Below are positions 1 to 12,050 of a stretch of DNA of 64,000 nt, piece after piece; the first letter of the stretch is position 1, and every line of letters begins with the position of its first letter. Location of the stretch: positions 13,430,856 to 13,494,855 of the forward strand of contig NC_064040.1 of the NCBI RefSeq assembly GCF_932526225.1. The letters are read 5' to 3'. The position numbers and the translations under genes are program-made. Under the pieces are notes generated by a model. That model was not told the origin of the DNA, made no database searches, and worked only from the letters and a program-made list of their open reading frames with translations. Source of the DNA: Nematostella vectensis. Its lineage: Eukaryota; Cnidaria; Anthozoa; Actiniaria; Edwardsiidae.

Positions 1-8
1 TGCTGCAG
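1..8 (+). CDS. probable 3' end of signal-peptide exon of the carbonic anhydrase-related gene
   Basis: The first eight bases end in CAG and are followed by GTAGGT, a good 5' splice site. If they end an exon, one base is left over, which is exactly the phase required by the next exon at 729. The junction would read Ala-Ala-Asp-Asn-Trp-Gly-Tyr-Gly, plausible as the end of a signal peptide running into the NWGYG start of a carbonic anhydrase fold. This rests on phase and a donor site only, so it is tentative. Confidence 0.4.
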
Positions 9-72
9 GTAGGTGGAGTTACAGGAACAGTCGATAACTGATTATTTACATTACTAGTTTGATTATGTATAA

Positions 73-464
73 CCCGGATTTGTAACAATCAACGGGATAT
101 GTAACAACAACCGGATTTGTAACAAAAATTAATCAGATTTGTAAAAAAAATCAACCGGATTTGTGGTAACAACCCGTGAGGTTTTCAAACATCAAACCAA
201 GTCTTCCTTGGTTTTGGTAAGTCAGGGGGGGGGGGGGGCTCTAGCGATGACGTCATCAAAATACCGTTCGGTGCATATCTTTTAGCAGATACATTGTTAG
301 AAGGTCAAACTTGGTTTTCCTGTCCATGGAGGCAAGGGGGGTGCACTGACGAATTTACGTGACGTGACGTCATCGATGCGTCATCAATGCAATGATATGA
401 TGATATAGGTATCTTTGAATATCCGGTTGTTGTTACATGTCCCTTTGATTGTTACAAATCCGGG
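73..464. mobile_element. foldback / MITE-like element in CARP intron
   Basis: Bases 73-113 and 424-464 are imperfect inverted copies of each other over about 40 bp (CCCGGATTTGTAACAATC on the left, GATTGTTACAAATCCGGG on the right). The left arm is followed by degenerate repeats of an ACCGGATTTGTAACAA unit up to about 180. There is no coding potential between the arms. It lies in the intron before the exon at 729. Confidence 0.5.
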
Positions 465-728
465 TGATACCGAGAAAACCATGGGACCGGAAAGAAGCAA
501 ACGAGGGAAGATTTTGACTCAGGACATTCTTAAAATCTCAGAATATTAAAATCCCAGTTCAGTGTAAATAGTTTTTTACGCTCTCCTTTGAGTGGGAGTC
601 CCTCTCTCAATATTCCCCCTCCTCCTCGGGGTATTTAATAAACACTCCCTTAGGCTTTTGGCATGTTTCATTATCATTATCATTGATTGTCTATCTTCTT
701 AAATCAATTAATTGATTTTTTTTACCAG

Positions 729-3700
729 ATAATTGGGGCTATGGACCATCAAAGAGCGGAGGTGAGATGTTTTTGTGTACTTTTGCAATACTGATTCGTA
801 TAGAAAAGATATCTTATATTATAACTAAAAAATAGCAAACGCATGACGATTTTGGATGCAAGGGAAGTTGTTCTTACTTATTTTTTCAAGCAATTGGTTT
901 TTGAAAATCTTGATTATTGGTTATTGAAAACTTGAGGTAGGTACACTGTTAACTCCCTGTTTGTACCGATTTCACCCAAAAATAATGCATTGGTTTGTTC
1001 ACTTATGCGTATGCTTTTTGTCTTTTTACCTTCCTGCCTTTAGAACTCGTGTGAAGTGTTTTTTTCTTATTTATATAAAGGGACTAATATGATTTGGGGT
1101 ACCACGCCTATCTTCTAGTTTCCGGTCCTGACGATTGGGCTAGCGCATACCCCGAATGCAAAGGTCAAGCCCAGTCCCCTATCAATATCGTGACCAGCAA
1201 GGTAACCCGAGTATCAAGGCCTTTCCGCTACATGAAGATCAACTTCAACAATTACAATGGTGGCCTTGCATGCTTTCTCAGCAACGACGGGAAGACTTTG
1301 GACTTCAAAGTACGACAAGGCCTGGGTAAGAACGTGAATGTGCAAGTCGAGGTGACTAAATCAACCGGGTTTTTTTCGTTTTTTTTTTTTTATAATATTG
1401 AGATTCCTGTGAAGAAACATTGTACCCAGGGCTCTCGGTAAAATCCTCATCGTAAATATGATGACGATGCTAACAATTATGCTACAGGGACGCTAATGTA
1501 GCGTTTCTTAGCCTCCTCAGCAGGCATTACTTCTCATCGGAAAGAAAGAGCGTGTTTTTTTTCAATGAGGGATTCCTGTGGCAAATAAAGGAAAAAAATA
1601 ACACAGGTACCAGTCTCCCGCGTCCTAAAATTACAAACACAGGAATCCCGAATCTAAATAAAGGCCATTACAGACAAGAGTTGCCAGCGGTGGAGGCTTA
1701 TGATTGTTTTAAAAAATGGGTGTACGTTGATGATACGGTGAAGATGTTATGATAGCGATGATGACGGCTACGAAAATGGTGACTTTTTGCTGATGATGAC
1801 AATAAACAGTGGTATATGTATTTAGCAAACAACTACAATCCTTTTTTATAAAAACATTTTTTAGAACATCCATTATGAGATTTCACCAAATTTTAAGGAC
1901 AGGCTAAGACCATGCCGAGGCAATGATGATGTCGTTGAAAATGACGACGGTAATAGTGATGATGATAGCGCTTATACATGCGGATGATGTCTCTGGATGA
2001 TGTTTGATGATCGCCGCAGGACAAGCGTTCATAGATGACCCCGTAGAAGACCCCCATGATCGCTATCAACTAGAAACTGTCAGGTTTCATTTTGGATGCA
2101 ACGACTGGCTTGGGTCGGAGCACGCAGTGGATGGGCGAAGGCACCCTGGAGAGGTAAGATACGCAACTATTCCACTTGTTTTAGAACTAGTGTTGGGAAA
2201 GAATAAAAAAATACATTTTTATGTTATCAAATTATTCACACATTGTCTTCATCATCATGTTACCATTTATTACTAACACAACTACCATCATCATCATAAT
2301 AATAAGTGCCATCATCATCATATTTAAATTTTTTTTGAGCGGGACTTTGTTATTTTCCCTCAGTCTGCAATTTTGTGCCTGATGAAACAAAATGTCAAAA
2401 TCCAATCAGATTTGTCGCAGCCCTTACGATATTGAGGGGCGGGGAGGGGGGGGGGGGGTTGGGGGAAATAGATACAGACATAGATACGTATATAATTTTA
2501 ATGTTGGGGGAAGGGTGTCCATCCTACAATTATACTTAAAATAATCATTTATACTCATTTGACAGGTGAATATAAATAAAGATATGAGGGAAAATACATC
2601 AAAGAATTCAGCCCACCTTACTCCAATACATTGCGGAGCTCTTTATTTGTTCTTGGGATTTGTTTCAGATTCAAATGATCTTTCACAACACCAAATATAG
2701 CAATGTTTCTGACGCTGCCGACAAATCCGACGGATTACTCGTTGTTGCAGCATTTATGAGAAAGGTAAGCATCCTAAGGATTACGACAAAAAAGGATTAC
2801 GACAAGGGGGCTGGGAAGCGATGTATGTAAGGAGCGTTCGGTAACTCCCCTTTAACAACCCCTAAGATTTAAGTCGAACTCATGAAAGCCCTACCCCCAG
2901 TTTTTCCGTTGCCCCCTTTTAGGTGGTTAAAAAATTTCGGAGCCCCTACCAAAAACCTCCTCTCCCCTTCAGGGTATTTAATGAACACTTGCTTATCTTT
3001 TAAAGAATTAAGCTTTTATTTAATGTCTTTTTTTTTACCTTGCTTGATTATAAACATGCACCTTTTCTACTATCAAAGCACCCATTCTGGAGTAGTCCAG
3101 CAATCAAGAACCTGGCGAAGTCTTACCTTGGATTCGGGAAGGTTAAAAAAGAAGGTTTGAGCCTACACACATATATAAATAGTGCATATTATCGTGTTAC
3201 CATTCCAACACGAGAATTTATATATTTTGTCACTCTAAAAATGAGTTAAAAAATGAAAACCGTTAGTTGTTGGCTGCTTGTTAAAAGGACCGAGTAGCTA
3301 GCCGAAATTCAACTGAACGACAAGCAAATAACGATTTTTTTTGCATTGAGTTCTTTTGCCTCCTTTTTTGCTGGTTTTGGCATGCAGTTTAAAACTGATC
3401 GTCAAGTGGAATGTTAGGTAACCTTGTTGTATCCTAAACAAATGTGCCACCGGTTTTTCTATTTTCACCCTCATCGATACAGACCATTTCAGATTATATA
3501 GCTTAACCTCAAGTATAAAACGCCCGACATAGCAAAAAAACAAAAATGGCATGAAATTTTCCAATTCTCAATATATAAGCTCAAGATTACGCATACAAGG
3601 AGTTCCTCTGACCAAAAGCTTAAATCCGAATTTTAAAGAAATTTTGAAGATATGAAATTTAGATATTAGCTAGCAAAGTTGGCTTAATTTCTCATCACAG

Positions 3701-5153
3701 CCCGACTTTGAACATTTGAAAATTGCACTTCAAGCCTCATATCGCGACGACGAATCCATTAGAAAAAAATACTTTTTGATATGTTGGTTTACATAACATA
3801 AGGGACCTTTATGCAAAATTTAAGCTTGACGAAGTTAACTTTATTTGGGAAAACTTGCCATTTTTTTGCTCTGTCGAAACACCCGTAAATCTGCCTTCAA
3901 ATGCGCAGGGTGCATGCACCAAAAAGTGAGTTATTTCGTATTAAGGAATCTTCAAATACTTTGCTTTTTTCATGACTGCGCCCCCCCCCCCCCCCACCCA
4001 CTCCAGGTGCGACCCCCCCTCCCCCTGAGTACGCGCCTGTGTCACTGTCATATATGAGCTGGGACAGATCTCGGCCTGAATTCACAATTAACGAGGACAC
4101 AGAGTGTCACTAAAGGCACGACGCTATCATTATATGTATTGGAAGTCTGCTAGATTTTTTTTCTGAAATAGATAAGTATAATTGACTTGGGGTGTTTTGA
4201 AGCGTCTGTCCGATGATGTCATTTGATGGCTCGATTGCTTGTTCAATGACAACGGCATTTTTTAAAATGGAGAATCATGAATCTACCCAGGATTGGCTGA
4301 GAGGAGATGCGTAATCATAGGTATATGGAGATAGTATAGTATTTGAAGATTCCTCAATAAGAAATTACCCATTTTTGGCTGCCAAGGGGGTGTGAACGCG
4401 CCTGCTACCGCCGCATATACAATGCTGTGATTTTATTGCTAGGTTCTGTGACACCGGTATTCCTCATAATGGAGGACCTAATCAAGGGAATCTACCGCGG
4501 TATGCTTCCATACTACTCCTACAAGGGATCTCAGACTGCGCCTGCGTGCCATGAGTCCGTCCGCTGGATCATAGTCAAACAGCCCGTGGACATCTACAGG
4601 GATGAGGTAAGCCCGAGGAAAGGGAAATGTGGAAACAGGGAAACGTGGGAAATAGGCTAAATAGTAATTAGGCAAGGTGCGAGTTCTCGTGAAATTAAAA
4701 ATGAGGCGAGGCGAGGTGATATTGCAAAAGTTAAAAGGATCTGGTGCGACAAAACCGAAGTTTGATATTTCCCTACATGACCGACGATCGAGGTTTTCTA
4801 ACTTGTATTACAATGATATGGCATTTTTGGTCGTTAACATTTTCAGTGAGGCAATACGCATTCAGTAATGCCTTCTGAGGCAATACTGGCATGTCATGAC
4901 TACCAATCACAGAGCGCGTACAGTCGTTGCCATGTATTAAAAGGAAACATTCGATGGGATATAGCAAAAATATATGAATTTGCACATCACAACTTAATAA
5001 GAGTCCTTTGGGACTGCTTTCGCTTATTTGCAGATGGCCTACCTTCGCCGTCTGGAGTCTTCAAGTGGAAAGAACGGAAAACTCTGCGATAATTTCCGCC
5101 CCATCTTGTACCCGTTGAATGGTCGCACAGTGTACGAGTGGTACCGGCTTTAA
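729..5153 (+). CDS. carbonic anhydrase-related protein, X/XI type (acatalytic alpha-CA fold), 7 visible exons
   Basis: Exons are 729-761, 1119-1325, 2020-2153, 2669-2764, 3079-3154, 4443-4606 and 5034-5153 (stop 5151-5153). All have AG/GT borders and compatible phases, giving about 276 residues after the signal-peptide exon. Family signs in order are NWGYGP, the QSPINI motif, GSEHAVDG, the GEIQMIFHN strand, a GLLVVAAFM strand, GSQTAPACHE and DNFRPI near the C-terminus. The active-site strand reads RFHFGCND: the first zinc histidine is kept, but the His-Trp that holds the second ligand in catalytic enzymes is deleted, as in vertebrate CARP X/XI. The third histidine is kept (IFHN). From family knowledge it should be a secreted, non-catalytic protein that binds partners; CARP X/XI bind neurexins. 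An AATAAA lies 80 bp past the stop. An ordinary secreted CA is less likely because of the lost ligand. Confidence 0.88.
3890..4410. repeat. two inverted copies of a dispersed repeat bordered by GCGCCTG
   Basis: The stretch 3895-4045 and the stretch 4280-4405 share TTTGAAGATTCCT and a terminal ACGCGCCTG in opposite orientation. A third, longer copy at 23998-24532 shows the full inverted ends. One arm carries a run of about 15 C bases near 3980. The pair lies in the intron between CARP exons 5 and 6. Confidence 0.45.
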
Positions 5154-6077
5154 GGCATGGCCTGCTCTACATTAAATTTTCTGGCTTGCTCTACATACAC
5201 TGCTTGTCATTGACTGATTTGACTGCATTTTAATAAACATACGTTGGTATTTGCGTCCTTTATTCTCCTTATTGAATCCTTAAAAGAAATGTTAATTCTG
5301 CAAATTGCTACGGTGATGCATATGATAAGATGGAATGGTAATGATTGGTGGTGAAAGTAATTATCAAATAAAGTTTAAATAAAAACTGTACACGTGCTAC
5401 ATTTTACACCAAGAAATTTCATTATATAAGTTGCTCTCGATGTACAACAAGAATGATTAGTACACAGGGGCCCCGATAACGTGTTCAGGGAAGTCGGGTG
5501 CTGCTACACTTTTGGCAGTGTTTCCGTTATCAATTATCATAAACAACATATCACTTCCCCATCTCATGTGTCATTTACTCAATTCGAAATACGCAGCACG
5601 ACCAAAGCCATAGATAGTGATTTGACTGTAAGTGCGGAGTGTTAAATTGTGCGGAGTCTAAATATTTTCCTTAAATAAACAGCTACAACGCTCATTGGAT
5701 ATTTGGCGTACTACGCGGGTTCTCGTTGGTTGATTAGCGTGCTACGCGTGCTCTCATTGGTTGATTAGCGTACTACGCGCGCTCTCGTTGGCTGATTAGC
5801 TGGCCCTACATCCCGTACGGCCCGGAAAACTCTCTTTAAATGCTGTTTAATAAATATATTGAAATTGACTTCGTTTGCTTGGGCTTTACAAGAACATCAG
5901 TTTTCTGCGTAGCCGTTCTTTCGCTTTCAAGGGAGAAGCGACACCAAGAGCGACTGCGAAGGAGAGTAAGAGAATACATGAAGCCTCGAATTTAACATCG
6001 GATTTCCCGTAAACCCGTGCACTTGGCCAATTAGTTGAATCTGTTCTGTAAGAACAGATATGTGTTACAGCTATTAT
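5154..6077. other. intergenic region between the CARP gene and a minus-strand gene
   Basis: This stretch holds the CARP 3' UTR with AATAAA at about 5232 and further on. A three-copy tandem repeat of about 36 bp lies at 5708-5800 and includes a TTGGTTGATTAGCG core; TTGG(T/C)TGATT resembles an inverted CCAAT box. I see no gene. The 3' UTR of the minus-strand gene must end here, but I cannot place its poly(A) site. Confidence 0.5.
5708..5800. repeat. tandem repeat, three copies of about 36 bp
   Basis: Three consecutive copies of a unit containing GCGTACTACGCG, CTCTCGTTGG and TGATTAGC. The second and third copies differ by a few bases. There is no coding frame. Confidence 0.7.
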
Positions 6078-6421
6078 TTACAGTACAGTAACATTAGTCT
6101 CTCGTCTCCGATGTGAGCAGCAGACCGTGATTACAGCAGCGATGATAAGCACACTGCCGCCGATGCTCCCCGCTATAATCCCATTGCGTTTCTTTATTCT
6201 TTCCTCCTCCTCCTTTTGTTTCTTTGTATTAACAGTCGTCGGTCTCGCAGCCGCGGTAGGAAAAACAGCTGACGTTGACATGGCAACAGGTGAGGTTTTA
6301 CTCGGTGTAACAGTTGCAGAGAAAGTGCCCGTTGCTATGGCAGTTGTAGCGTTTATGGAAGGTGTTGCATGAGTGATGTTGAAGGACGAAGATGAAGACG
6401 TAATAAAGGATGAAGATTGAG
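6078..6421 (-). CDS. terminal exon of a serine/threonine-rich single-pass membrane protein
   Basis: Read on the minus strand, a clear acceptor (TTTTCAG) is followed by 113 open codons to a TAA stop at 6078-6080. The N-terminal 65 residues are mostly Ser, Thr, Ala, Pro and Val with several NxT sites, typical of a glycosylated stalk. A charged stretch (KKQKEEEERIKKR) precedes a glycine-containing hydrophobic segment of about 21 residues (GIIAGSIGGSVLIIAAVITV). A short basic tail ends in VTVL, which fits a class I PDZ ligand. The acceptor requires an upstream exon ending with one leftover base; I did not find it. The composition and the TM segment support a real type I membrane protein, but the extracellular domain and function are unknown. 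Confidence 0.55.
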
Positions 6422-9145
6422 CTGAAAATGAGGTTACAAGTAAAATTTAATGTAAAACAAACATTTTAAAACTTAAAAATGTAATAAACTTTCGCTTGTT
6501 TTGTGGGTTATTTTTACTCTTTTTCTATGTTAAAGGAAAACATAATGAACTAAGAGTATACTAAAACTATAAAGTGTCCTGGGTATAAACACACTTTTAT
6601 GTGACCTGTGTACAATATATACACCAAATGAAGGTTCTTTTTCGAAATATCGTTTTTTGCTATTTTCCGGTCATATATCAAAAAAAAGTTGCGTAAGGAG
6701 CTTTAGAAACAACCAAACCACAAAATGTTTAATCAAACTTCCCACTTTACTGCAACAAAAAGGCAACCCAAATTCATTTTGTTGTTGAAAAAGAAGGTAC
6801 TCTAAAAACATTTCTATTGCAAGTTGTTGGACCTCAAACATCACATCGCCTAGTTTGCGGAGACCATGAGATGGAGATCTCTTATAATGATAGTAATATC
6901 TCTACCTCAAAAAGATCTAGTCGAAGCTCTCTGAGCGACCGCTCTCGTAAGCGACCAGCCCCGATAACGACCTCGATCACGAATCACCGATTGAATTGTC
7001 ACACAAACTCTGTAATTCTAAGCTCTCGTAAGCGACCAACTTATCGGTGCGACCAGCTCCGTTAACGAACACAATTTCAAAACACCGACTGAGATTTACT
7101 TTTATTTTTAAGCTCTCGTAAGCTACCACAATGATTTTTTTGCTTTACAACATCAGTCAACACCTGATAAACATCATATCCAATGCATGCTGAAATCACA
7201 TATGAAGCGGAGATGTTGTGATGTTTCACAAAAGCTGTATTTCTAATAGGCAACCATAAAAGAATTTCATAATTTCAATTTTCTAACTTCAATTTCAACC
7301 ATGGGATTGACATTTCTTTGTCTCCAGAAAATTGCCAGGTCACGATTTATCCTTTTTCCAGTTACAATAGCCATCCACTTGTTTGTTGCAGACGCTTTAG
7401 AAATCGGCTAACAAAAGACGCCATACGATGGTCGTAGACGCAGAAGATATTCTCATGACGAAAAGCTTAAGTCGTCTTATATAAACGAGCATAACGAGCT
7501 ACTTTGCGTAGAATGAATTGCTATTAAATAAAACAACTCACTCTCATGATAAGTCAAATACCTAGTTTTAAAATCAAGCAATAAACCAAAATATTACAGC
7601 GTTGTTATTATCACGATAACTTTTAGATTCCATTTTAGCGGAGCCAGCGCGGCCGTAGGTTAACCATTCATCCAGCCAGCCGCGATCTGCCTCGGCACAG
7701 GCCTCCAGAGCGCGCAAAACAATATGGCGGATGAGTATTTCTGCCCCTCTCAAAAACACACGAAACTGACTGCAGAAAAGCCAAGAATTGTCGAAAAAGA
7801 AGTGCTTGAAAACAATCATTCGTGGGAATGCTAACCACGGATATGAACTTGTCTAATTATGTGCAAAAGACTGTGTAAAAGCATGGTTGAAAGTTTTGAA
7901 GAGTCAAGTCTTGTGCTCGACGAGTCAAGGTCAGCTGAAATGTCAGAGTAAGCCATCCGTGGATGCAACATTCGAAATATCGCCAGATGCATGTTGTCGG
8001 TGAAGCGACGTGCTGATTGGTTAATTCAAGCCACGCTGTCAAATTGAATTCAAATGTTGCATCCAAGGATTCCTCTATCGTCTCTGGGTTACCGATATGA
8101 GTAAAAACTTAGCCTTTTCTGGTAGAAAGAGTTTGTTTGGGAGGTGCACATACATATTAGGACCTTGAGGATCTGTTATTGTTTTTATACCACCTACAGT
8201 ATTTTCAATAACCCTGGGTACCTCAATGTTTTCTTACAAACCTTAAAGAACTTTTTTTCTCATGTCACAATGTGGTCCAAAAGTTTCATAGAAAGCCAAG
8301 ACAGCTTTTTTGTAGAGGAGCAATTTGCTCAAAAGCAATGGTTTTTTCCCTCTGCAACTTCTCCTATAAAAGCTCTTTCAACATCTGGCTCATCAGATCA
8401 TAGAGCTTTATGAGACAGCAAAGTTCATATGTTCATTTTCTGTAATGGGTATCATTTTAGAACATTTTAGTTGGGACTATTTTTAGTTTTAGGTTTTATG
8501 AATTAGGTTTTTGTGGTATAATATTTGTATCCTATTTTTAGTTTTAGGTTTTATGAATTAGGTTTTTGTGGTATAATATTTGCTTTTCTCCAAACTTCTT
8601 TAGGTTAATCTCAGCCAGAGATTCTGAAATCAAGCTGAGACACAAGCTGCTGGCTAAGAGGCATGACCCAGGGCAGGATGTATATATAAGGCTTTGGTAT
8701 TTAATGTAGGTCACCAAAAATAAACACATATAAAGTAACAAAAAGTAAGATAATATTTTAATGGAAAAATAAACCAGAGTTATAAAAGTAAAAAAACAAT
8801 TTTTTTTTCCAAGTTAGCCTGACAGGTTCTTGTATAATGTGTGGTTAGTGACATTTAGGCTATTTAGGTATATAAATAGTCTCTTGCTATTACAATGACT
8901 CACTGAGGTAGTAAGTTAATCATAAAAAAACAAAAACAGGTCTCCTATATGATCCCTTAAGATCATATTTAAAACTATTTAGAAATCAACTATTTCAACC
9001 ATTTCAAATTATAGGCTACAAAGATGCTTATAAAAAGGATTCTAATTAGACAATTTTAGGTTAACAGGTTCATTCTAGGTTCCTATATGTGGTTCTTAAC
9101 TGTGTATAATAAAATAATGTACTAAGATTTTTTTCAATAGAATCA
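6422..9145. other. region without a recognisable gene
   Basis: It presumably includes introns and 5' exons of the minus-strand membrane-protein gene, but no coding exon could be identified. Short TCTCGTAAGCGACCA motifs recur near 6945, 7025 and 7110; they belong to the repeat family seen intact at 10826-10949. A 17-bp inverted pair (TGGATGCAACATTCGAA) lies at about 7960 and 8050. A 55-bp direct duplication lies at 8477-8582. Confidence 0.4.
8477..8582. repeat. tandem duplication, 2 copies of about 55 bp
   Basis: The unit beginning CTATTTTTAGTTTTAGG and ending GGTATAATATTTG occurs twice in a row and is nearly identical. It is AT-rich and non-coding. Confidence 0.8.
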
Positions 9146-9212
9146 AAAAGCCCAAACTGTCGCGATCTCGTACAAGAACAATGAATACAATACACCAAAA
9201 ACTGGAAATCGA

Positions 9213-9256
9213 CTCTGCCAAATTTTCGTCTTTAATAAGACTTCTTCAGGGCAGAG
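9213..9256 (-). ncRNA. hammerhead-like ribozyme motif in pseudo-LTR (degenerate)
   Basis: On the minus strand, CTCTGCC is followed by CTGAAGA (fits the CUGANGA core), an extra A, the hairpin GTCTT-ATTA-AAGAC, then GAAA, a short ATTT, and GGCAGAG, which closes stem I with CTCTGCC. Stem III is almost absent. The order and pairing match a hammerhead, but the extra A and the collapsed stem III make activity doubtful. Confidence 0.45.
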
Positions 9257-9401
9257 TGAAGAAGGTGAATCGTTACAAGCTTATTTACATCAGAATAGTG
9301 GCGCGAGACGCAAAAACATTACAACTGACAAAAACGCGCATTTTCTAGAATAGCGCGCGCTATGGATAAAAAGAATTTACACATCTCTACGTGGGTTCCT
9401 A

Positions 9402-9740
9402 CTACAAAAAAAAATCATCACTATTAAGACCCCGCGTGTAGATAGACTTAAGCCGATAAGCCCACTGGCCTTCCCTTTCCCTAAGCTGAGCCTCAGAGTT
9501 ACACTTATCTATAAGTTGTACCATAACATTATTAAGACCTAAATGATTGTCGCAATGAAAATGTTGATAGATAAGGTCATCCTTAACTCTTTCACTAACC
9601 GGTAAACTAGGGTGCTTATTTAACCTACTTTTATGATTATTAAAATGCTTCCTAAAACTATTGATAGTAGACCCTACGTATTGCTTGCTACACATAGAGC
9701 AAGTAATTAGATAAACAACAAAATCTGAGTTACAGTCCAA
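9402..9740 (-). pseudogene. GIY-YIG endonuclease domain of a Penelope-like element (fragment)
   Basis: About 112 residues begin after a Cys-rich start and contain VVYLITC, then KQYVGST, as in the GIY-YIG nuclease core. They continue with RKHFNNHKSR and end with REREGQWAYRLK before a stop. This is the C-terminal domain that Penelope-like reverse transcriptases use to nick target DNA. No reverse transcriptase is attached upstream, so it is a truncated copy. The frame is intact over the domain, which suggests a fairly recent insertion. Confidence 0.75.
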
Positions 9741-10026
9741 GTATTAATGACATATTTCTTATTAGTAACTGTACTGCGAAACTCCCTCCCTGTCTTAAGA
9801 AAGTTAATAGTATTAATAGTATAATAGTTAATAGTAGTTAGTAAATCAAACTTTCTTAAGACAGGGGGGGAGTTTCGCAGTAGGAACCCACGTAGAGATG
9901 TGTAAATTCTTTTTATCCATAGCGCGCGCTATTCTAGAAAATGCGCGTTTTTGTCAGTTGTAATGTTTTTGCGTCTCGCGCCACTATTCTGATGTAAATA
10001 AGCTTGTAACGATTCACCTTCTTCAG

Positions 10027-10068
10027 TCTGCCCTGAAGAAGTCTTATTAAAGACGAAAATTTCGCAGA
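10027..10068 (+). ncRNA. second, inverted copy of the hammerhead-like motif
   Basis: This is the same motif as in the left arm, on the + strand: CTGAAGA, the GTCTT/AAGAC hairpin and GAAA. Stem I is weaker here (CTGC/GCAG) because the distal arm reads TCGCAGAG. Confidence 0.4.
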
Positions 10069-10090
10069 GTCGATTTCCAGTTTTTGGTGT

Positions 10091-12000
10091 ATTGTAAGAT
10101 TTTTTTTCAAATATGTTGGAGTTCTTTTAATCCACCCTTAGCAAAGTTACATTTAAAAGCACAAGAGAGAAGGTTAATAAAGATATTTTTCCGATATTTG
10201 AATTGCTTATTTTAAAACTTACACAAGAGAAAGAAAATGATAAAGCCCTATCTTTGCAAGTTAAGTAAAGTAATATAAAAAAAGTAAAAGGATTTGGGAC
10301 AGTACAGGCAAGGAATGAGTACTTTTACCTCAAATCCACTATGATGGTGTGATTTGCTGATACACTTATTAATGTATAGGAATTTGATATGTATTTGTTT
10401 ATTGTTTTTAATTTTGAAGAGAATAAAATAGCACCCAGTTTTTTGTGAGGAACTTTAATTGATCCTCATTTTAAAATAAATTATGACCTCCCTTCACACC
10501 TGAAAGCCTTCCCTGTTAATCAAAGCATAAACTTATTTTGCTAATTTTGCTGTATCAGTTGTCTATCAAGTATAGTTTAGTTAATGATATCCTTATATTT
10601 GTTCTAGGTATTCCCCAGGAGGATTGGGAGGACACATTTTAATAATAATTGCAGTATTTATAGAACATGCAATCTTTATATGTTTTACATATGGTGCCGT
10701 TTTTGTGGGTGGTGGAACATGATGCATAATGAAAGTGCAGGGAAGGGGGTTCTACACAAATTTATGCTTTAAAAAAGTCATGCTGGCTCCGCTTTTAGGC
10801 AGTGCCTAAATCTATATATTAATTAAGCTCCCGTAAGCGACCAAGTTTTTGGCGCCCAGTGGTCACTTATGAGAGCAAGCTCTCGTAAGAGACCAGCTCC
10901 GTTAACGACCACAATTCTCAGTTCCCAAGGTGGTCGCTTACGGGAGCTTCAACTGTATTGATAATATATCAGAGACGAAGTAAAATCGGATCTCAAATGT
11001 TTTGTTTGAAATGCTAAGATGTTTTCAGTGCAATTAACTATAAACAACACCTGTTATACGGGACTGCTTGTCGAATGCAAGAAAAAAGAAGACAATCCAC
11101 ACATTTAGCGGTACTTTCATCCAAGTCATGCGCAGCGACATGGTCAACCACAGCACCTGTTCAACCAAAAAAATATAATAATGACAGTAAAACTTTACAA
11201 TATAGATAGCAAAGGGGGATTGGGTGAGATATGAAGCGTTGACATTTAGTGAGCGTCTAAGTTCAAAACCTAGGGAAGTCAAATCCTAAGTTAAACCAGT
11301 GAAGTGCAGAAAATTATGCATCATTATCCATTTGAGTAGCGAGTTTTAAATTATGCGGTGCTATTGCCAACAGCACTAATAAAGAATTTGGAGGAAACAA
11401 AGTTCTTATGTCACTCGAAATTCTATGATTATTGGATGATGTGAACTCCTTCACTCCTTCATCTTGATAGCGATAACAATCAATTCAGCCAAAACCGAAG
11501 ATCTTAAATAATCGCCTACTAGGGGAGTCGGAAAGGATGCAAATACATTATTACCGCCTGCATGAATATTCTAAAAACCTTCAAAGCGGCGTATTAGCAG
11601 TAAACAACTTGAAGAAGCATTTTCTGCTTAGGCAAAGGTTAGATCATAAAAGAGACCACATTACAAATACCTTTTAGATGTAAAACCAAACACAATGCTG
11701 TACCAGTGAAATACGGAAACGTGTAAAAATTCCACTTTGTTCTGTCTAATAATCTTCTAAAGCTGTACGTTATAAAAATGTTACTGTTTTAAAATCGCCC
11801 ATCATCATCGCCGTTTGCTCATATTTGAAGTTTAAGAACTCATAAAATTTCCGCTTTGCACAGAACCGCTCTAGGCTATCAACAGGAGTCGAATCATACA
11901 AGTCTTACGTAACAAATAAATTGAATGAATCTTCACGTGTTCGCAGCGCGTCATATTGGAAGAATACTTGTGAAATATTTATTAATATGTTAATTTAAAA
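10091..12000. other. AT-rich stretch without a gene
   Basis: I see no exon with supporting splice sites. It contains an inverted-repeat element at 10826-10949 and, just before it (10785-10812), a 27-bp sequence GGCTCCGCTTTTAGGCAGTGCC that also occurs at about 53682-53704, so both are ends of one dispersed repeat. Confidence 0.4.
10826..10949. mobile_element. small palindromic MITE-like element
   Basis: The ends are inverted copies: AAGCTCCCGTAAGCGACCA on the left and its complement at the right end, TGGTCGCTTACGGGAGCTT. An internal copy AGCTCTCGTAAGAGACCA lies between. Related single motifs occur at 6940-7120. It has no coding capacity. Confidence 0.65.
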
Positions 12001-12050
12001 ACACAAATCTTTGTGAGTTCCCACTACGCCCTCAACAGACGGCTGATTTA

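Larger units (their letters stand above)
9150..10090 (-). mobile_element. Penelope-like retroelement remnant with inverted pseudo-LTR copies
   Basis: A roughly 230-bp sequence at 9175-9410 returns inverted at 9885-10090, with only a few differences. Between them lies a minus-strand GIY-YIG endonuclease fragment. Long repeats in inverted arrangement are a known feature of Penelope-like elements. The reverse transcriptase part is missing. Both arms carry a hairpin motif resembling a hammerhead core. Confidence 0.7.

Noticed and set aside
7574-7819. 81-codon minus-strand ORF as first exon of the membrane-protein gene
   Set aside because: No signal peptide at a sensible start, no donor in the required phase and no similarity found by eye.
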